Source: Streptococcus oralis
GTDB lineage: Bacteria; Bacillota; Bacilli; Lactobacillales; Streptococcaceae
Direction: 5' to 3'
Length of the DNA: 64,000 nt
Assembly: GCF_003943415.1 (NCBI RefSeq)
Contig: NZ_RJPK01000002.1
Location: 62,001-126,000, forward strand
Position 1 is the first letter of the stretch. Each line of letters begins with the position of its first letter. Below the pieces are notes generated by a model that saw only the letters and a list, made by a program, of their open reading frames with translations, did no database searches and was not told where the DNA came from. The translations under genes were made by a program, and so were the position numbers. Of this stretch, positions 36,264-47,380 are shown one piece after another.

Positions 36264-37193
36264 TTATTTTTTAAGTGCTTCTTTGTATCGAGCAACTTCC
36301 GCTTGGTTAGCCCAAACATAGTGACCTGGACGAATTTCTACCATAGATGGCTTATCTGTCTCATAGTCATGTTGGTCAGGATCGTAAACTTTCAAGACCT
36401 TCTTGCGTTCCAAGATTGGATCTGGAATCGGTACAGCAGATAGAAGCGCCTGAGTATATGGGTGGACAGGATTGTTAAACAATTCCTCTGTCTCCGCCAC
36501 TTCGACGATAACTCCCTTATAGATAACTGCGATACGATCTGAGATAAAGCGAACAACTGACAAGTCATGCGCGATAAAGAGATAAGTCAAGCCCAACTCT
36601 TTTTGGAACTTCTTGAGCAAGTTCAAAACTTGCGCACGCACTGATACGTCCAAGGCTGAAATTGGCTCATCCGCAATAACGAAATCAGGTTCCATCACAA
36701 GGGCACGGGCAATCCCGATACGCTGACGTTGACCACCAGAAAACTCGTGTGGATAACGGGTCAAGTGTTCTTTCAAAAGTCCAACTTCATGAATCATCTT
36801 TTGAACTTTTTCTTTTCGATCTTCTTCATCTTTAAACAAGTGGTAGTTGTAAAGACCTTCAGAGATGATATAGTCAACTGTCGCACGCTCATTCAAGCTG
36901 GCTGCAGGGTCCTGGAAAATCATCTGGATACGACGGATTAAGTCTGCTGATTCCTTATGAGATTTTTTCCCATTGATTTTCTGGCCATCAAAGATAATCT
37001 CACCTTTACTAGTGTTATTTAAACCAATGATGGCACGACCAATCGTTGTTTTCCCACTACCAGACTCACCTACAAGAGAGAAGGTTTCTCCTTTGTTGAT
37101 AAAGAAGTTGGCGTTTTTAACCGCCACAAACTTCTTACTTCCTTCACCGAAGGAAATTTCTAAATCTTTAATTTCTACTAATTTTTCAGACAT
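36264..37193 (-). CDS. amiF: Oligopeptide ABC transporter ATP-binding protein AmiF
   Basis: The second ATPase (309 residues) of the Ami oligopeptide importer. Walker [15 protein letters not shown] near residue 40, signature [15 protein letters not shown] and Walker [14 protein letters not shown] are intact; the C-terminal [16 protein letters not shown] is the oligopeptide/dipeptide transporter extension. Last gene of amiACDEF, starting about 10 bases after amiE. The importer supplies peptides as amino-acid source and takes up competence- and quorum-sensing peptides. Confidence 0.96.
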   Translation of the reverse strand: MSEKLVEIKDLEISFGEGSKKFVAVKNANFFINKGETFSLVGESGSGKTTIGRAIIGLNNTSKGEIIFDGQKINGKKSHKESADLIRRIQMIFQDPAASLNERATVDYIISEGLYNYHLFKDEEDRKEKVQKMIHEVGLLKEHLTRYPHEFSGGQRQRIGIARALVMEPDFVIADEPISALDVSVRAQVLNLLKKFQKELGLTYLFIAHDLSVVRFISDRIAVIYKGVIVEVAETEELFNNPVHPYTQALLSAVPIPDPILERKKVLKVYDPDQHDYETDKPSMVEIRPGHYVWANQAEVARYKEALKK

Positions 37194-37203
37194 TTCCTTC
37201 CTC

Positions 37204-38271
37204 CTAGTCTTCTAGATGAGCAAAGCCCATTTTATCACGAATTTTGTCATGCAAATCTGCAATGACCCCAGGTTTTTCAACTTTAGGAGCATTCTCATGA
37301 AGCAACCAAGTCTTAGCCCAGTGGGTATCAGTGACTGAAAACTTAGGTGCTTTCTCTTCAAAGTCAATTTGCATCGCATAATCTGAACGAAGGGCAAAGG
37401 CATCACCTTTCAACTCAGTATAAAGAGATGGTGGTGTTCCTGGGATAGAGTACAATTCCCCTTTATCATCAGCAAGCTGAGGCAAGCTAGACAAGAGACT
37501 CCAAGTGTATGGATGACGTGGGTCGTAGAAGACTTCCTCAACAGTACCGTATTCTACAATTTCACCAGCATACATAACTGCTACCTTATCGGCAATACTT
37601 GCTACCACACCAAGGTCATGGGTGATAAAGATAATGGTAAAATGGTACTCATTTTGCAAGGTTTTAAGCAAATCAATGATTTGCGCTTGAATGGTTACGT
37701 CAAGGGCCGTAGTCGGCTCGTCACAGATCAAGATATCTGGACGACAGGCAAGGGCAATCGCAATAACGATACGTTGGCGCATCCCTCCAGAATATTGGAA
37801 AGGATACTCGTCAAAACGTTTTTCAGCGTCTGGAATTCCGACCTTGTTCATATAGTCGATTGCCATTTCTTTGGCTTCCTTAGCTGTTTTCCCTTGGTGT
37901 TTAATGATAACTTCAGTGATTTGGCTACCGATTGTATTGATTGGGTCCAAGCTTGTCATTGGATCTTGGAAGATGGTCGCAATTTTAGCACCACGAATCT
38001 TCTCCCATTCCTTGTTAGAAGTAAGAGCAGTCAAGTCTTGTCCACGATAGTCGATGCTTCCTTGGGCAATACGTCCATTGTCTTCTAACATCCCTGTAAA
38101 GGTTTTTGTTAAAACAGATTTACCAGAACCGGACTCACCTACCAAGGCAAGAACTTCTCCTTCAATCAGGTCCAGAGAAACTCCTCGGATAGCCGTCAGA
38201 ACTTTGTCACGAACATCAAATTCCACGACAATATCACGAGCAGTCAAAATTACATTATTTTCTTTTGTCAT
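37204..38271 (-). CDS. amiE: Oligopeptide ABC transporter ATP-binding protein AmiE
   Basis: The first ATPase (355 residues) of the Ami system. Walker [15 protein letters not shown], signature [15 protein letters not shown], Walker [14 protein letters not shown] and the OppD/DppD-type [14 protein letters not shown] extension are present. It is longer than AmiF by a C-terminal segment with alternating charges. It lies between amiD and amiF with gaps of 8-10 bases and forms an ATPase heterodimer with AmiF. Confidence 0.96.
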   Translation of the reverse strand: MTKENNVILTARDIVVEFDVRDKVLTAIRGVSLDLIEGEVLALVGESGSGKSVLTKTFTGMLEDNGRIAQGSIDYRGQDLTALTSNKEWEKIRGAKIATIFQDPMTSLDPINTIGSQITEVIIKHQGKTAKEAKEMAIDYMNKVGIPDAEKRFDEYPFQYSGGMRQRIVIAIALACRPDILICDEPTTALDVTIQAQIIDLLKTLQNEYHFTIIFITHDLGVVASIADKVAVMYAGEIVEYGTVEEVFYDPRHPYTWSLLSSLPQLADDKGELYSIPGTPPSLYTELKGDAFALRSDYAMQIDFEEKAPKFSVTDTHWAKTWLLHENAPKVEKPGVIADLHDKIRDKMGFAHLED

Positions 38272-38279
38272 GTCTACTC

Positions 38280-39206
38280 CTATCTATGTGTACGTGGATC
38301 ACTAGCGTCCGCTAGGTTTTGACCAACAACGAAAAGAGATAGGGATACCAAGATCAAGGTTGTCAACGGAATCCAGAACAAGTAAGCGTTGGTCGTAACG
38401 TTTTGTGAGTAATCTGAGATCAAACGTCCCAAACTTGGCACTGTTACAGGCAATCCCAATCCAAAGAAGGAAAGGAAGGCTTCATAAGAGATGAAGCTTG
38501 GCAACATCAAGGTCATCGTAGAAACAATAACAGATACCAATTGCGGCATGATGTTTTTAACGATGATTTTAAAGGTTGGTGTTCCAAGTGTTTGAGAAGC
38601 AAGGTTGTATTCCAAGTCACGGTAACGCATGATTTGGATACGAATCATATAAGCAATCCCAATCCAAGTTGTCACACTCATGGCAAAAATCAAATTCCAG
38701 AAACCAGCACCAATTGAGTAAGTCAAGACAATGACAATCAAGAGAGATGGAATGTTTGAAATAATGTTATAAACTTCCATCATGATGCGGTCTACAGATT
38801 TTGAAATTCCCCAGATTCCACCAACAATAACCCCAATTACAAGGTTGATAAAAGTTGCAATTACAGAGATGAGGATAGAGTTACGCGCACCAAACCAAAC
38901 CCCATCAAACAAGGATTTACCATTGCTATCTGTACCAAACCAATGTTCAGCATTGGGCTTGATAAAACGAGCAGAAAAGTCATTGACCTTACTTACATCG
39001 TTAAAGTCAAAGTTTGAGAACATTGGATAAATAAAGCTCATCAGGATAATGGCTACCAAAATCCCCAACATAATGACTGTTGATTTTTTCTTTAGAAATT
39101 GTCTAAATACAGAACCCCAGTATGAATAGGCAGGGGCGTCAATTGTTTCAGAGGCAAAATCGTCACGTTTTACGAACTGAAATTTTTCTTTTCCGATTGT
39201 TGACAT
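38280..39206 (-). CDS. amiD: Oligopeptide ABC transporter permease AmiD
   Basis: A 308-residue inner-membrane permease with about six helices: an N-terminal helix ([20 protein letters not shown]), an extracytoplasmic loop and the permease core containing the EAA-type loop ([25 protein letters not shown]). It forms the translocation channel with AmiC. Its start is adjacent to the stop of amiC at 39206, and it precedes amiE. Confidence 0.95.
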   Translation of the reverse strand: MSTIGKEKFQFVKRDDFASETIDAPAYSYWGSVFRQFLKKKSTVIMLGILVAIILMSFIYPMFSNFDFNDVSKVNDFSARFIKPNAEHWFGTDSNGKSLFDGVWFGARNSILISVIATFINLVIGVIVGGIWGISKSVDRIMMEVYNIISNIPSLLIVIVLTYSIGAGFWNLIFAMSVTTWIGIAYMIRIQIMRYRDLEYNLASQTLGTPTFKIIVKNIMPQLVSVIVSTMTLMLPSFISYEAFLSFFGLGLPVTVPSLGRLISDYSQNVTTNAYLFWIPLTTLILVSLSLFVVGQNLADASDPRTHR

Positions 39207-40702
39207 TATTTGCCTCCTTTCTCTGTTAATTTAATACGTGGATCAAGCATGGTCATCCAGATATCTCCTACAAAGAGTGAGAAGATAGAAATACATGTGA
39301 AGATGAAGACGAGACCAACTACCATTGAGTTGTTGGATGCCTTAACAGAGTCGATCAACATTTTACCCATACCTGGGAAGGCGAAGACTGTTTCTGTCAA
39401 TGTTGCACCACCAATAACTCCAATTACGGCACCAGGAATACCCGAAACCAAAGGAACCATGGCATTTTTAAAGATGTGTTTATTTGAAATTTCTTTTTCA
39501 GACAGTCCTTTTGCACGAGCAAATCGAACGAAATCTTGAGATTGCAAGTCAATCATATAACGACGAATCCAGATAGCTGTACTTGGTGCTCCCAATAAAC
39601 CTAGAATGACTGCAGGCAAGACATAGGAACGCCAATCTCCAGCCCCCAAGATAGGGAATGAGTCTGGCAGACCGATAGATGATCCAATCAAGCGCACGAT
39701 GTAAACCAAAGCGATCGTTGGAAGGGCAAGCAAGAAGGTTAGAGCACCTGTAGAGAAACTATCAATCCAAGTATTCTTGTGGCGAGCCATAGCAGATCCA
39801 AGAGGAATTGCGATAGCATAAGAAATAATCAAACCGATCAAACCAGCAACAGCCGAGCTTGCAATCATTGATGGATATTGATAATTGCTTTCTGTAGCTG
39901 TATATGGATCGTCTTTACCATAGTTAGCTACCTCACGCGCATCTGCTTGACTTGGTGACTTGTAGGTACGAGAGTAAATATCTACAGAGGAAGTCTTTTT
40001 ACCCGTAGGGAATTGAACTTCTGATGTCTTGGTTTGTCCCTGACCCTGTGTGATAACTTGAAGCACTGGTGTGTTCGCATAAGTTGGGTAAGAGTCTCCC
40101 AAGTTAATGTTCACAAAGTTTTGGTGTACAAATGGGAATTGATTATTGAAATACAAAAGGTATTTATGTTTTGTACCTGAACCAACCAATGACCAACCAA
40201 TAGCAGGGTCATTTTCAAAACGAAGATAGCGTTCCAAGTTTGGATTTTCAGGGTCTTGAATCTTGTTTGTATGATCAATGTCGAGCAAGTTCGAGTAGAA
40301 TTTGAAAACACGTTCAAAAATTGGAATTTCACGCGTAGCATAGAATTGACCACTTTCTGAGAATACACCGAGTGTCCAACCATTCCCTAGTTTGTTGATG
40401 TATTTTTCGTAAATTGCCTTATTAGTATCATTGGCATCCACTGTTACAGATGAGTCCATTGTGCTCGCTTTTTCTTGCAACTCCTTGGTATCGTAATACT
40501 CGATATAGCCCATCCGCTCATAAACAGTATTTTCATAATTGTCCCGTTTATCAGGCGTCGTTGCAATCTTGTTATAGTTGGTATCCTGCTTGAAAATCAG
40601 TTTTCGCGGAACCATCGTATAGATAATCGTGTAGGTCAAGGTTGTCACCAAGAAGATAGACACCAATGAACGCAATACACGCATAAAAATATATTTCTTC
40701 AT
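39206..40702 (-). CDS. amiC: Oligopeptide ABC transporter permease AmiC
   Basis: A 498-residue permease. Unlike OppB, it carries a large extracytoplasmic insert of about 230 residues between the first helix ([18 protein letters not shown]) and the core, as in pneumococcal AmiC. The EAA loop ([29 protein letters not shown]) is intact. It follows amiA after a hairpin and is the first membrane gene of the operon. Confidence 0.95.
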   Translation of the reverse strand: MKKYIFMRVLRSLVSIFLVTTLTYTIIYTMVPRKLIFKQDTNYNKIATTPDKRDNYENTVYERMGYIEYYDTKELQEKASTMDSSVTVDANDTNKAIYEKYINKLGNGWTLGVFSESGQFYATREIPIFERVFKFYSNLLDIDHTNKIQDPENPNLERYLRFENDPAIGWSLVGSGTKHKYLLYFNNQFPFVHQNFVNINLGDSYPTYANTPVLQVITQGQGQTKTSEVQFPTGKKTSSVDIYSRTYKSPSQADAREVANYGKDDPYTATESNYQYPSMIASSAVAGLIGLIISYAIAIPLGSAMARHKNTWIDSFSTGALTFLLALPTIALVYIVRLIGSSIGLPDSFPILGAGDWRSYVLPAVILGLLGAPSTAIWIRRYMIDLQSQDFVRFARAKGLSEKEISNKHIFKNAMVPLVSGIPGAVIGVIGGATLTETVFAFPGMGKMLIDSVKASNNSMVVGLVFIFTCISIFSLFVGDIWMTMLDPRIKLTEKGGK

Positions 40703-40723
40703 ATCGTTTCCTTTTAAAATCCC

Positions 40724-40758
40724 AAAAGAACCTTCTCCTCATGGAGAGAAAGTTCTCT
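40724..40758 (-). terminator. Inter-cistronic hairpin between amiA and amiC
   Basis: On the minus strand AGAACTTTCTC / GGAGAAGGTTCT flanks a short loop, then TTTTGGGATTTT. A leaky terminator here would explain more binding protein than permease, as described for oligopeptide operons. Confidence 0.6.
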
Positions 40759-40768
40759 TGAGAGTTAT

Positions 40769-42748
40769 TTATTTAACGTGATTAGCCAATTCTTTTTGAA
40801 CTTTTTCGTTTGATTCTTTTTTCTCTTTGAGCCATTTTTCACGAGCTTGTTCATAGTCAACTTTTGTTACAACCTTGTCTTGTAACTGAATATACTTGAA
40901 GTATACATCTGAGCCCTTATCTCCAGACTGGCTGTATGATGCTGTGAATGGTACAACACGAGAAATGATTGGTGCAGCACCACTTGATGACATAGCTGGC
41001 AAGAAGAGTGAGCTATCTGTCAACCAAGCTTGAGCAGCCGCGTATTTTTCAAAACGAACATTCAAGTCGCTTGTTTCTTTAGCAGCTTCATCAACTAGCT
41101 TATCGTAGTCTTTCAAACCAACTTGAGCTGCTGCAGCGTTACCTGCACCTTCATAACCCATGTATGTTTTTGTTTGTTCAGCATTCGTTGTTTTTAAGAT
41201 ATCAAGGTAAGTTGATGGATCTTCATAGTCTGGGTTCCATCCAACAGCACCTGAGAGATCCCAATCTTCTGCCGCTGCGCTAGCTGCGTAGTAAGTAATA
41301 TTCTGTAGTTCATCTGCAGTAATTTGTTGGATATCGATAACTACGTTTTCTTCACCAAGTACTGTTTCAACTGATTGTTTGAAAGATTGAATACGTGCAA
41401 TATAGTTTTTAGATGATTGATCTACTGGAATATCCAAGTGAATAGGGAATTTCACACCTTCTGCTTCCAATGCAGTTTTAGCTTTGGCAAATTCAGCTTT
41501 GGCTTTATCGGCGTTGAAGAGTCCATCTTGACCATCCGCAAAGTTTACATTCTTCCACTCATCACCGTAAGTAGCCATCTTTTCAGTTACCAAGTCACCG
41601 AAAGTTTTTTCGCCTGCAGAGACAAAACCTGGTTTCACAAAGAGGTTACGAACTGCAAGAGGAGCACCTTCTTTACCATTGATTTGCGCTGAGTAAGAAG
41701 TACGGTCAAAGGCAAAGTTCAAGGCCTGACGGAAGTCCTTGTTAAGAAGAGCTTTCTTAGTAGAAGTCTTCTCTTCGTCAGTTGTCTTAGAAGTGTATTT
41801 ATAACCTTGACGGTCAATATTCACACCCAAACCACCAATACCAGGACCTGATGGAGTGTAGTAGATATTGTCTTTGTATGTTTCTTCTACCTTAGAGTAA
41901 TTTGAACTTGTTGGGTAAAGACGAGCATAGCTATAAGCTCCACTTGTAAAGTTACGTTCAATTGATTCTTGGTCTGAACCATCATAGTAGGCAAGTGTTA
42001 CTTTATCAATGTGAACATTATCTTTATCCCAATAGTTTTCATTCTTCACAAATTCGATAGATGACTTAGCAGTCAAACCTCTCAGCAAGAATGGTCCATT
42101 GTAAAGCAATGATGTAGGGTCAGTCGCTTTACCAAAGTCAGATCCTTTTGATTTTTCAAATTCTTCGTTCAATGGCCAGAAGATTGAGTAGGCCATCTTA
42201 GAGTTCCAGTATGGTTCGGGTTTGTTCAAAGTGTATTCAAGGGTATAATCATCAACCGCTTTTACACCGACTGAAGCAAAGTCTTTATTGTTTCCAGCTA
42301 TATAGTCAGCTAGACCTTTAACTGAATCTTCTGCTAGATACTTAGCTGCTGATTTATTGTCAGCTGCGTGTTTCAAGCCATTTACAAAGTCTTTCGCTGT
42401 CACTTCAGCATATTCTTCGCCATCAGATGTCATCCATTTAACACCTTTACGAATCTTGTAGGTATAAGTCAACCCATCTTTTGAAACTGACCAGTCTTCT
42501 GCAATTGCAGGGACTAGGTTCCCATACTTGTCATTTGTGAAGAGACCATCGATACCATTTGAAGTGGCAACCTTAGTACTTTGTTTCCCTGAAATGAGGT
42601 AATCCAAAGTTTCCGGATCAGCTGTATAAACATAACCATAGGATTTTGGAGCTGTTGAATCAGATGATTTTGAAGAACCGCAAGCAGCGAGAACGCCAGT
42701 TGCCAGCAAAGCAATCCCTGCTGTAACAAATACTCTACTTTTTTTCAT
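40769..42748 (-). CDS. amiA: Oligopeptide-binding lipoprotein AmiA
   Basis: A 659-residue substrate-binding lipoprotein that captures peptides for AmiCDEF. Signal peptide MKKSRVFVTAGIALLATGVL with lipobox LAAC (Cys23) for lipid attachment. The bacterial extracellular solute-binding family 5 body is recognised from TADPETLDYLISG, YKIRKGVKWMTSDGEEY and WNPDYEDPSTYLD. The start at 42748 follows AAGAGGAG; an in-frame longer start at 42787 is inside the promoter region. First gene of the operon; promoter at 42787-42815. Confidence 0.96.
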   Translation of the reverse strand: MKKSRVFVTAGIALLATGVLAACGSSKSSDSTAPKSYGYVYTADPETLDYLISGKQSTKVATSNGIDGLFTNDKYGNLVPAIAEDWSVSKDGLTYTYKIRKGVKWMTSDGEEYAEVTAKDFVNGLKHAADNKSAAKYLAEDSVKGLADYIAGNNKDFASVGVKAVDDYTLEYTLNKPEPYWNSKMAYSIFWPLNEEFEKSKGSDFGKATDPTSLLYNGPFLLRGLTAKSSIEFVKNENYWDKDNVHIDKVTLAYYDGSDQESIERNFTSGAYSYARLYPTSSNYSKVEETYKDNIYYTPSGPGIGGLGVNIDRQGYKYTSKTTDEEKTSTKKALLNKDFRQALNFAFDRTSYSAQINGKEGAPLAVRNLFVKPGFVSAGEKTFGDLVTEKMATYGDEWKNVNFADGQDGLFNADKAKAEFAKAKTALEAEGVKFPIHLDIPVDQSSKNYIARIQSFKQSVETVLGEENVVIDIQQITADELQNITYYAASAAAEDWDLSGAVGWNPDYEDPSTYLDILKTTNAEQTKTYMGYEGAGNAAAAQVGLKDYDKLVDEAAKETSDLNVRFEKYAAAQAWLTDSSLFLPAMSSSGAAPIISRVVPFTASYSQSGDKGSDVYFKYIQLQDKVVTKVDYEQAREKWLKEKKESNEKVQKELANHVK

Positions 42749-42786
42749 GTATGTAACTCCTCTTAAAAAATTTAGGCTTATTGCCA

Positions 42787-42815
42787 ATTATACCATAGAT
42801 TTCTCAAAAAGTAAA
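42787..42815 (-). promoter_or_regulatory. Promoter of the ami operon
   Basis: Minus-strand TTTACT (42810-42815), 17-base spacer ending in ATGG, TATAAT (42787-42792): an extended -10 promoter 38 bases before amiA. Confidence 0.78.
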
Positions 42816-43011
42816 CGAATTTTCAGAATATTTAGGCGTGTATCCACAAAAAACTTTCATTTGTCAAATTTCTTTATTCTTTGTTTGCTATTTATCGAGT
42901 CATAAGGCAAACCTAATGTCCATAAAGCCTGATTTTCAGGTTTCCTCTCCCCATTTTTCTACCCAGTCAGAAAGGACAAGCTTCTAAATTGGATTTTCGA
43001 TTAAGAAACTA

Positions 43012-43040
43012 TTGACGTAGAATCATTTTCAAGGTATAAT
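43012..43040 (+). promoter_or_regulatory. Promoter of tRNA-Cys
   Basis: TTGACG (43012-43017), 17-base spacer, TATAAT (43035-43040), 12 bases before the tRNA. Confidence 0.85.
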
Positions 43041-43052
43041 ATTAAACGTTGA

Positions 43053-43123
43053 GGCGGTATAGCCAAGTGGTAAGGCACGGCTCTGCAAAAGCTTGATCGT
43101 CGGTTCAAATCCGTCTACCGCCT
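43053..43123 (+). tRNA. tRNA-Cys (GCA)
   Basis: A 71-nt cloverleaf: acceptor stem GGCGGTA / TACCGCC with discriminator T, D-loop AAGTGGTAAGG, anticodon loop CTGCAAA (anticodon GCA), T-arm GTCGGTTCAAATCCGTC with the conserved GGTTCAAATCC. CCA is not encoded. It has its own promoter and terminator, so it is a single-tRNA unit. Confidence 0.97.
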
Positions 43124-43157
43124 TTCAGTACCTGAAATAACAGGAATTAACCAAATG

Positions 43158-43190
43158 AAAAGCCCAAAAAATCGGGCTTTTTTGTTTTTT
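43158..43190 (+). terminator. Terminator of tRNA-Cys
   Basis: AAAAGCCC-AAAAAATC-GGGCTTTT followed by TTGTTTTTTT. Confidence 0.88.
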
Positions 43191-43196
43191 TCGGAT

Positions 43197-43262
43197 AAAT
43201 AAGGATAACTTTGAAAATCTTTTGGGGCGAATTTAGGGCGAATAAAAAAACAGTGACGAAAA
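43197..43262 (+). pseudogene. Vestige of an integrase 3' end beside tRNA-Cys
   Basis: One frame reads TLKIFWGEFRANKKTVTKI without a start codon. FWGEFRANKK resembles the tail of many streptococcal phage integrases, and the DNA GGGGCGAATTTAGGGCGAAT resembles that at 18086-18106. No integrase body remains. A coincidence cannot be excluded. Confidence 0.35.
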
Positions 43263-43270
43263 TCACTGTT

Positions 43271-44602
43271 TTACTCGATTTCTTCTTCGGGTTCTAATTC
43301 GGTGATTTGAACTTTTACCTTGGTAACACGCCCATTTTTCACCTTATCATTGGTTAGGACGATTTGTTTGTTTTGGCTGACCAATTCATAACTAATTTTT
43401 TCAGTTGTTGGGATCGTACCAACACCCGTCAAATAATAACCGGCGATAGTATCCACATCATCGCTTTCTAGTTCAACGCCAAAGTAATCGTTGAAGTCGT
43501 TAAGATTCATGGTTCCTTGTGCAATATAGGTATCCTCACCGATTTGATGGACTTCGATTTCTGCTCTGTCCGTTTCATCATCAATTTCGCCGACGATTTC
43601 CTCTAGGAGATCTTCCAGAGTTACCAAACCAGCCATACCACCATATTCATCGAGCAAAATGGCCATTTGTCTTTGGGTATTTCGCAATTCTTTTAGCAAG
43701 TCATCCACAAAAATAGTTTCAGGGACAAAGAGTGGATCTTGTAAGATCTTCTTCCAGACAATATTTTCAAAGCCATCTGCATAGGCAGCGTTTAGCAAAC
43801 GCTTGGTATGAATCAAACCAATCACATTGTCCTTATCCCCATCATAAACAGGAATACGTGAGAAATTTTGCTTTAGAATACTTTGGATAATAGTTTGACT
43901 ATCATCCTGAATATCCACCATAAAGGCATCTGTCCGAGGAACCATGACTTCTCTCGCCATCAGCTCATCTAGAGAGAAAATCCCTTGTAACATCTCGATT
44001 TCGTCTGCGTCCAAGGTTTCCTCGCTCTTAGTCAACATGTACTCTATTTCATCACGTGTCATCTTTTCATCAGCATCATCAAAGGTCATTGGCGTCACAC
44101 GACTCAATAAATTAGTTGAAGCAGATAACAGCCAGACAAAGGGACTTACAATCTTTCCAAGACCAATAATAATTGGTGCTGTTCGAATCGCCAAAGCATC
44201 TTTCAGATTGAGGGCAATCCGCTTAGGATAGAGCTCACCAAAAACAATGGAGATATAGGTCAAGATTGCCAAAGAGAGAAAACTTGCAATGGCGTAAGCC
44301 GTCTCTCCGCTTCCCATCCAAGATGCGATCACTTGTCCAAGGGTATCCGCCAATTTGGCCCCTGACAAGATGGTAATCAAGGTGATACCAACTTGAATCG
44401 TTGATAAAAAGTGATTAGGATTTTCAAGTACCTTTAACAAACGACCGTAACGTTTGTCTCCCTCTTCTGCCTTTTGCTCTACTCGGGCACGATTTAGTGA
44501 CACCATCGCCATTTCGGTGGCTGAGAAAAAGGCATTTAAAAAGGTCAATACAACTAAAAGTACAAATTGCAGTAACAAATCCTGACTGCTCGGGTCTTCC
44601 AT
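43271..44602 (-). CDS. CNNM/CBS-domain transporter or hemolysin-like protein
   Basis: A 443-residue protein of the HlyC/CorC (CNNM) family. N-terminal DUF21 membrane domain with four helices (LLLQFVLLVVLTFLNAFFSATEMAM, etc.), a cytoplasmic CBS pair (about residues 215-340, MVPRTDAFMVDI) and a C-terminal CorC_HlyC domain with the acidic DDETDRAEIE. Relatives transport Mg2+ or Co2+ or regulate such transport; the hemolysin label is historical. Monocistronic, with a promoter-like stretch upstream at 44603-44640 that I did not resolve. Confidence 0.9.
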   Translation of the reverse strand: MEDPSSQDLLLQFVLLVVLTFLNAFFSATEMAMVSLNRARVEQKAEEGDKRYGRLLKVLENPNHFLSTIQVGITLITILSGAKLADTLGQVIASWMGSGETAYAIASFLSLAILTYISIVFGELYPKRIALNLKDALAIRTAPIIIGLGKIVSPFVWLLSASTNLLSRVTPMTFDDADEKMTRDEIEYMLTKSEETLDADEIEMLQGIFSLDELMAREVMVPRTDAFMVDIQDDSQTIIQSILKQNFSRIPVYDGDKDNVIGLIHTKRLLNAAYADGFENIVWKKILQDPLFVPETIFVDDLLKELRNTQRQMAILLDEYGGMAGLVTLEDLLEEIVGEIDDETDRAEIEVHQIGEDTYIAQGTMNLNDFNDYFGVELESDDVDTIAGYYLTGVGTIPTTEKISYELVSQNKQIVLTNDKVKNGRVTKVKVQITELEPEEEIE

Positions 44603-44741
44603 GGTCTTTCTCCTAAAATAGTATCTTGTGTTCCATTATATCATAAATTAGCCTAGGAATCACATTATTTTCTAATTTGCACGATCGCTCCCTTATCACT
44701 AACAGACAAGGGAGCAATTTTTGTTCTTTTGTAGATTGTTT

Positions 44742-45566
44742 CTAGTTTGTCACCGTGACTTGACCCGTTCGATAATCAAGCTGGATCCCCTTTTGAACAT
44801 TTGGGATTAGGACGTTGAATTCCAATTCACCATCTGAAGACTTGGCTTCAATTTGTGAAGCGGATGGAACTAGATCCTCATTTGTCGCATAGTGGAGTGT
44901 CACGCGGTAACGAACCCTCTTATTTTGATCCAAGGCTTTTCTAACCAAACTCTCATAATAGTTCTGGCCTGTCGAATCCTCAGCCTGCGCTTGGTTGGCC
45001 CAAGCTGTCTGGACTGCAATGTTCTTGGGATTGCTGGTAGAGGCATCAAAACCATCCAAACCACCTATCAAGGCATAGCCCAGCAGGTGTCCTCTATCAA
45101 CTGCATGTGTATAGGTCCCCTTTAGATTCTTAATCTGATGCCATCCTGGTGGCGTCCAAGAAGTAGATCCATTTCCAGTCTCTTCACGATTCTTATACTG
45201 CCGAGTCGCTTTGGATAAGAGAGCATTGGCAACAGTTGGAACTGTTTCTTTTCCAACCGGTTTTATTTTATTATCCGCATAGGGTTTGCTAGAAACTTTG
45301 GCATCTAGATTGGTTTTATTGCCATTTACGACAAAGGCACCTGCCCCATTCCATTCTAGACCACCTTTTATTTGGTTCTTGATTGACTCGGTTAAGACAC
45401 TCTCTGCCAACTCCTGATTAGGAGCTTCTGAAGCTTGTCTTTTCTGGCTAACCTTAGTTTTAGGGGTGTTTGGCGCTGACTGCATCTGCTTGATGTAATA
45501 GCTACCAGCAGATAATAGTAAGAATATGAGTAGCCCTATCAGAGCTTGTCTTGTTTTCTTGTCCAT
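44742..45566 (-). CDS. endA: DNA-entry nuclease EndA
   Basis: EndA is the membrane nuclease that degrades one strand of incoming DNA during transformation and also degrades neutrophil extracellular traps. The 274-residue length equals pneumococcal EndA. An N-terminal anchor ([18 protein letters not shown]) precedes the beta-beta-alpha-metal nuclease domain with the DRGH motif (His160), Asn182 in NPKNIAV and Asn191, the pneumococcal catalytic and metal-binding residues. It sits downstream of epuA and murA in the same orientation. Confidence 0.95.
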   Translation of the reverse strand: MDKKTRQALIGLLIFLLLSAGSYYIKQMQSAPNTPKTKVSQKRQASEAPNQELAESVLTESIKNQIKGGLEWNGAGAFVVNGNKTNLDAKVSSKPYADNKIKPVGKETVPTVANALLSKATRQYKNREETGNGSTSWTPPGWHQIKNLKGTYTHAVDRGHLLGYALIGGLDGFDASTSNPKNIAVQTAWANQAQAEDSTGQNYYESLVRKALDQNKRVRYRVTLHYATNEDLVPSASQIEAKSSDGELEFNVLIPNVQKGIQLDYRTGQVTVTN

Positions 45567-45606
45567 ATCTCTCCTTATATCTCTAGAAAAAGACTGGTCT
45601 CCCAGC

Positions 45607-45804
45607 CTAATTTCCTGTAAATTTACTAATCAATTCTTGCCATTTCGCTGGAGACAAAATCGCCCATGGATCCTGTCCCTTTCCTAGAATCCCGTAGCCA
45701 ATCATTAAGCCGATTCCTAAAGCAAGGAGTCCCAGCAAGAGTACGATAAAAATCAACAGTAAGTGACGGACTACATAACGTATATTTTTATTCTTCTTCA
45801 TCAT
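45607..45804 (-). CDS. epuA: EpuA, small membrane protein
   Basis: A small protein of about 65 residues with a basic N-terminus ([13 protein letters not shown]), one transmembrane helix ([21 protein letters not shown]) and a short tail. It matches EpuA, encoded between murA and endA in pneumococcus and sometimes annotated as an RNA polymerase beta-associated family. Its function is unresolved. Its start overlaps the end of murA by 17 bases; ATG at 45804 or 45801 is favoured by the TTGAGGC site. Confidence 0.85.
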   Translation of the reverse strand: MMKKNKNIRYVVRHLLLIFIVLLLGLLALGIGLMIGYGILGKGQDPWAILSPAKWQELISKFTGN

Positions 45805-47071
45805 TTGCCTCAATCCGCTGAATCTTCGCTCCTAGCTGAGCTAGCTTCTCATGGAAGCGGTAGTAACCTCTATCAAGGTGGACTAATTTACCGACAACTG
45901 TCTCCCCTTGCGCTACTAAACCTGTCAGAATCAAGGCCGCGCTGGCACGAAGGTCCGTTGATAGAACTTCTGCCCCCTGTAAAGCCTGTCCTCCGACAAT
46001 ACGAGCTGTATCACGGATAATCTCCGAGTGCAAGCCCATACGACGCATTTCCTCCAGATGTTGGAAGCGATTCTCAAACACAGTTTCCACCATGGTTGAT
46101 TCCCCTTTTGCGACAGTCATCAGAGCTGTAAATTGCGCCTGCATATCTGTTGGAAATCCTGGGTGTGGCAAGGTTTTTACATGAACAGCTTTGAGATTCT
46201 CCAGTTGAGAACGGACACGAATACCTTCCGACTCCTCCGTCACCTCAACTCCCATTTCAAGAAGTTTGGCAATCAAGGGGCGATTATGCTCCCAGACTGC
46301 ATCTCGAACGAGGACATCGCCACCAGTCATGGCTGTCGCAACCATAAAGGTTCCAGCTTCGATACGGTCCTGTACCACATTATGAGTTGTTCCATGGAGT
46401 TCCTCGACACCAGTCACTGTAATTGTTTCGGTACCAGCTCCCTTGACCTTGGCTCCCATTTCATTAAGAAGGATAGCAAGGTCAACAATTTCCGGCTCAC
46501 GCGCAGCATTTTCTATCACTGTCACACCATCAGCTAGAGTCGCTGCCATCATCAGGTTTTGTGTTGCGCCGACACTAGGAAAGTCCATGTAGATATGAGC
46601 GCCGTGCAGACGTTCGGCCTTGGCTTCGATGTAACCAGCTGTCTGGGTAATCTTAGCCCCCATAGCTTCCAAACCCTTGAGGTGGAGATCAATCGGACGA
46701 CTCCCAATGGTGCAACCACCTGGCATGGATACCTTGGCATGGCCTACACGAGCAAGGATTGGTCCCAAGACAACGATCGATGCCCGCATCTTGCTAACAT
46801 ACTTATACGGAGCTTCCTCCGTGATATCTCCAGTCGCATCGACCTCGACAACATGAGCTTCCTCATCAAAGTCCACCTTGGCATTCAGACCTCGAACCAC
46901 TTGATTCATGGTGAAAACATCTGACAAGATTGGAACATTCTGCAAGACTGTCTTACCCTTGCTTGCTAGAATAGTCGCTGCCAACAAGGGCAAGACTGCA
47001 TTCTTTGCTCCCTCGATGGTCACACTCCCGACCAGACGATTATCTCCGCCTTGAACCACAATTTTTTCCAT
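45788..47071 (-). CDS. murA: UDP-N-acetylglucosamine 1-carboxyvinyltransferase
   Basis: MurA transfers enolpyruvate to UDP-GlcNAc, the first committed step of peptidoglycan synthesis, and is the fosfomycin target. The 427-residue EPSP-synthase-like protein carries [12 protein letters not shown] near residue 21 and the active-site Cys120 in [15 protein letters not shown]. Streptococci have two paralogues (often named MurA1/MurZ and MurA2/MurA); linkage to epuA and endA identifies the copy usually called MurZ or MurA1. It precedes epuA and follows a DUF1146 protein. Confidence 0.95.
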   Translation of the reverse strand: MEKIVVQGGDNRLVGSVTIEGAKNAVLPLLAATILASKGKTVLQNVPILSDVFTMNQVVRGLNAKVDFDEEAHVVEVDATGDITEEAPYKYVSKMRASIVVLGPILARVGHAKVSMPGGCTIGSRPIDLHLKGLEAMGAKITQTAGYIEAKAERLHGAHIYMDFPSVGATQNLMMAATLADGVTVIENAAREPEIVDLAILLNEMGAKVKGAGTETITVTGVEELHGTTHNVVQDRIEAGTFMVATAMTGGDVLVRDAVWEHNRPLIAKLLEMGVEVTEESEGIRVRSQLENLKAVHVKTLPHPGFPTDMQAQFTALMTVAKGESTMVETVFENRFQHLEEMRRMGLHSEIIRDTARIVGGQALQGAEVLSTDLRASAALILTGLVAQGETVVGKLVHLDRGYYRFHEKLAQLGAKIQRIEANDEEE

Positions 47072-47094
47072 AGTTGTTTCCTTTACTTTTGATT

Positions 47095-47325
47095 TTATAA
47101 TAGTCCTCTAAGTGCTTCTTGCCACAGTTGGTACAAACTGATAAAGAATGAACTCAAGATGTAGCCCATTACAATACTAAAGAAGCCTACCAACAAACGA
47201 ACTTTTTTTGTGTTAATAGCGGTCACTTTTAAAACCTTTTCCCATCTCACAAGATCTTTCAAAAGATAAAAACTCAAATAAATAAAGAGCATATGACTAC
47301 TTAAAGTGAATAATAATTGAACCAT
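47095..47325 (-). CDS. DUF1146 (YwzB-like) membrane protein
   Basis: A 76-residue protein with two predicted membrane helices ([17 protein letters not shown] and [18 protein letters not shown]) joined by a basic loop, the pattern of the DUF1146 family (B. subtilis YwzB). The family is often adjacent to murA. Its function is unknown. It lies 24 bases before murA on the same strand. Confidence 0.8.
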   Translation of the reverse strand: MVQLLFTLSSHMLFIYLSFYLLKDLVRWEKVLKVTAINTKKVRLLVGFFSIVMGYILSSFFISLYQLWQEALRGLL

Positions 47326-47380
47326 TTGACTATTATATCATCTTATCCGCTTGTGCGCTAGTTTTCGATTTTTCTACAGA

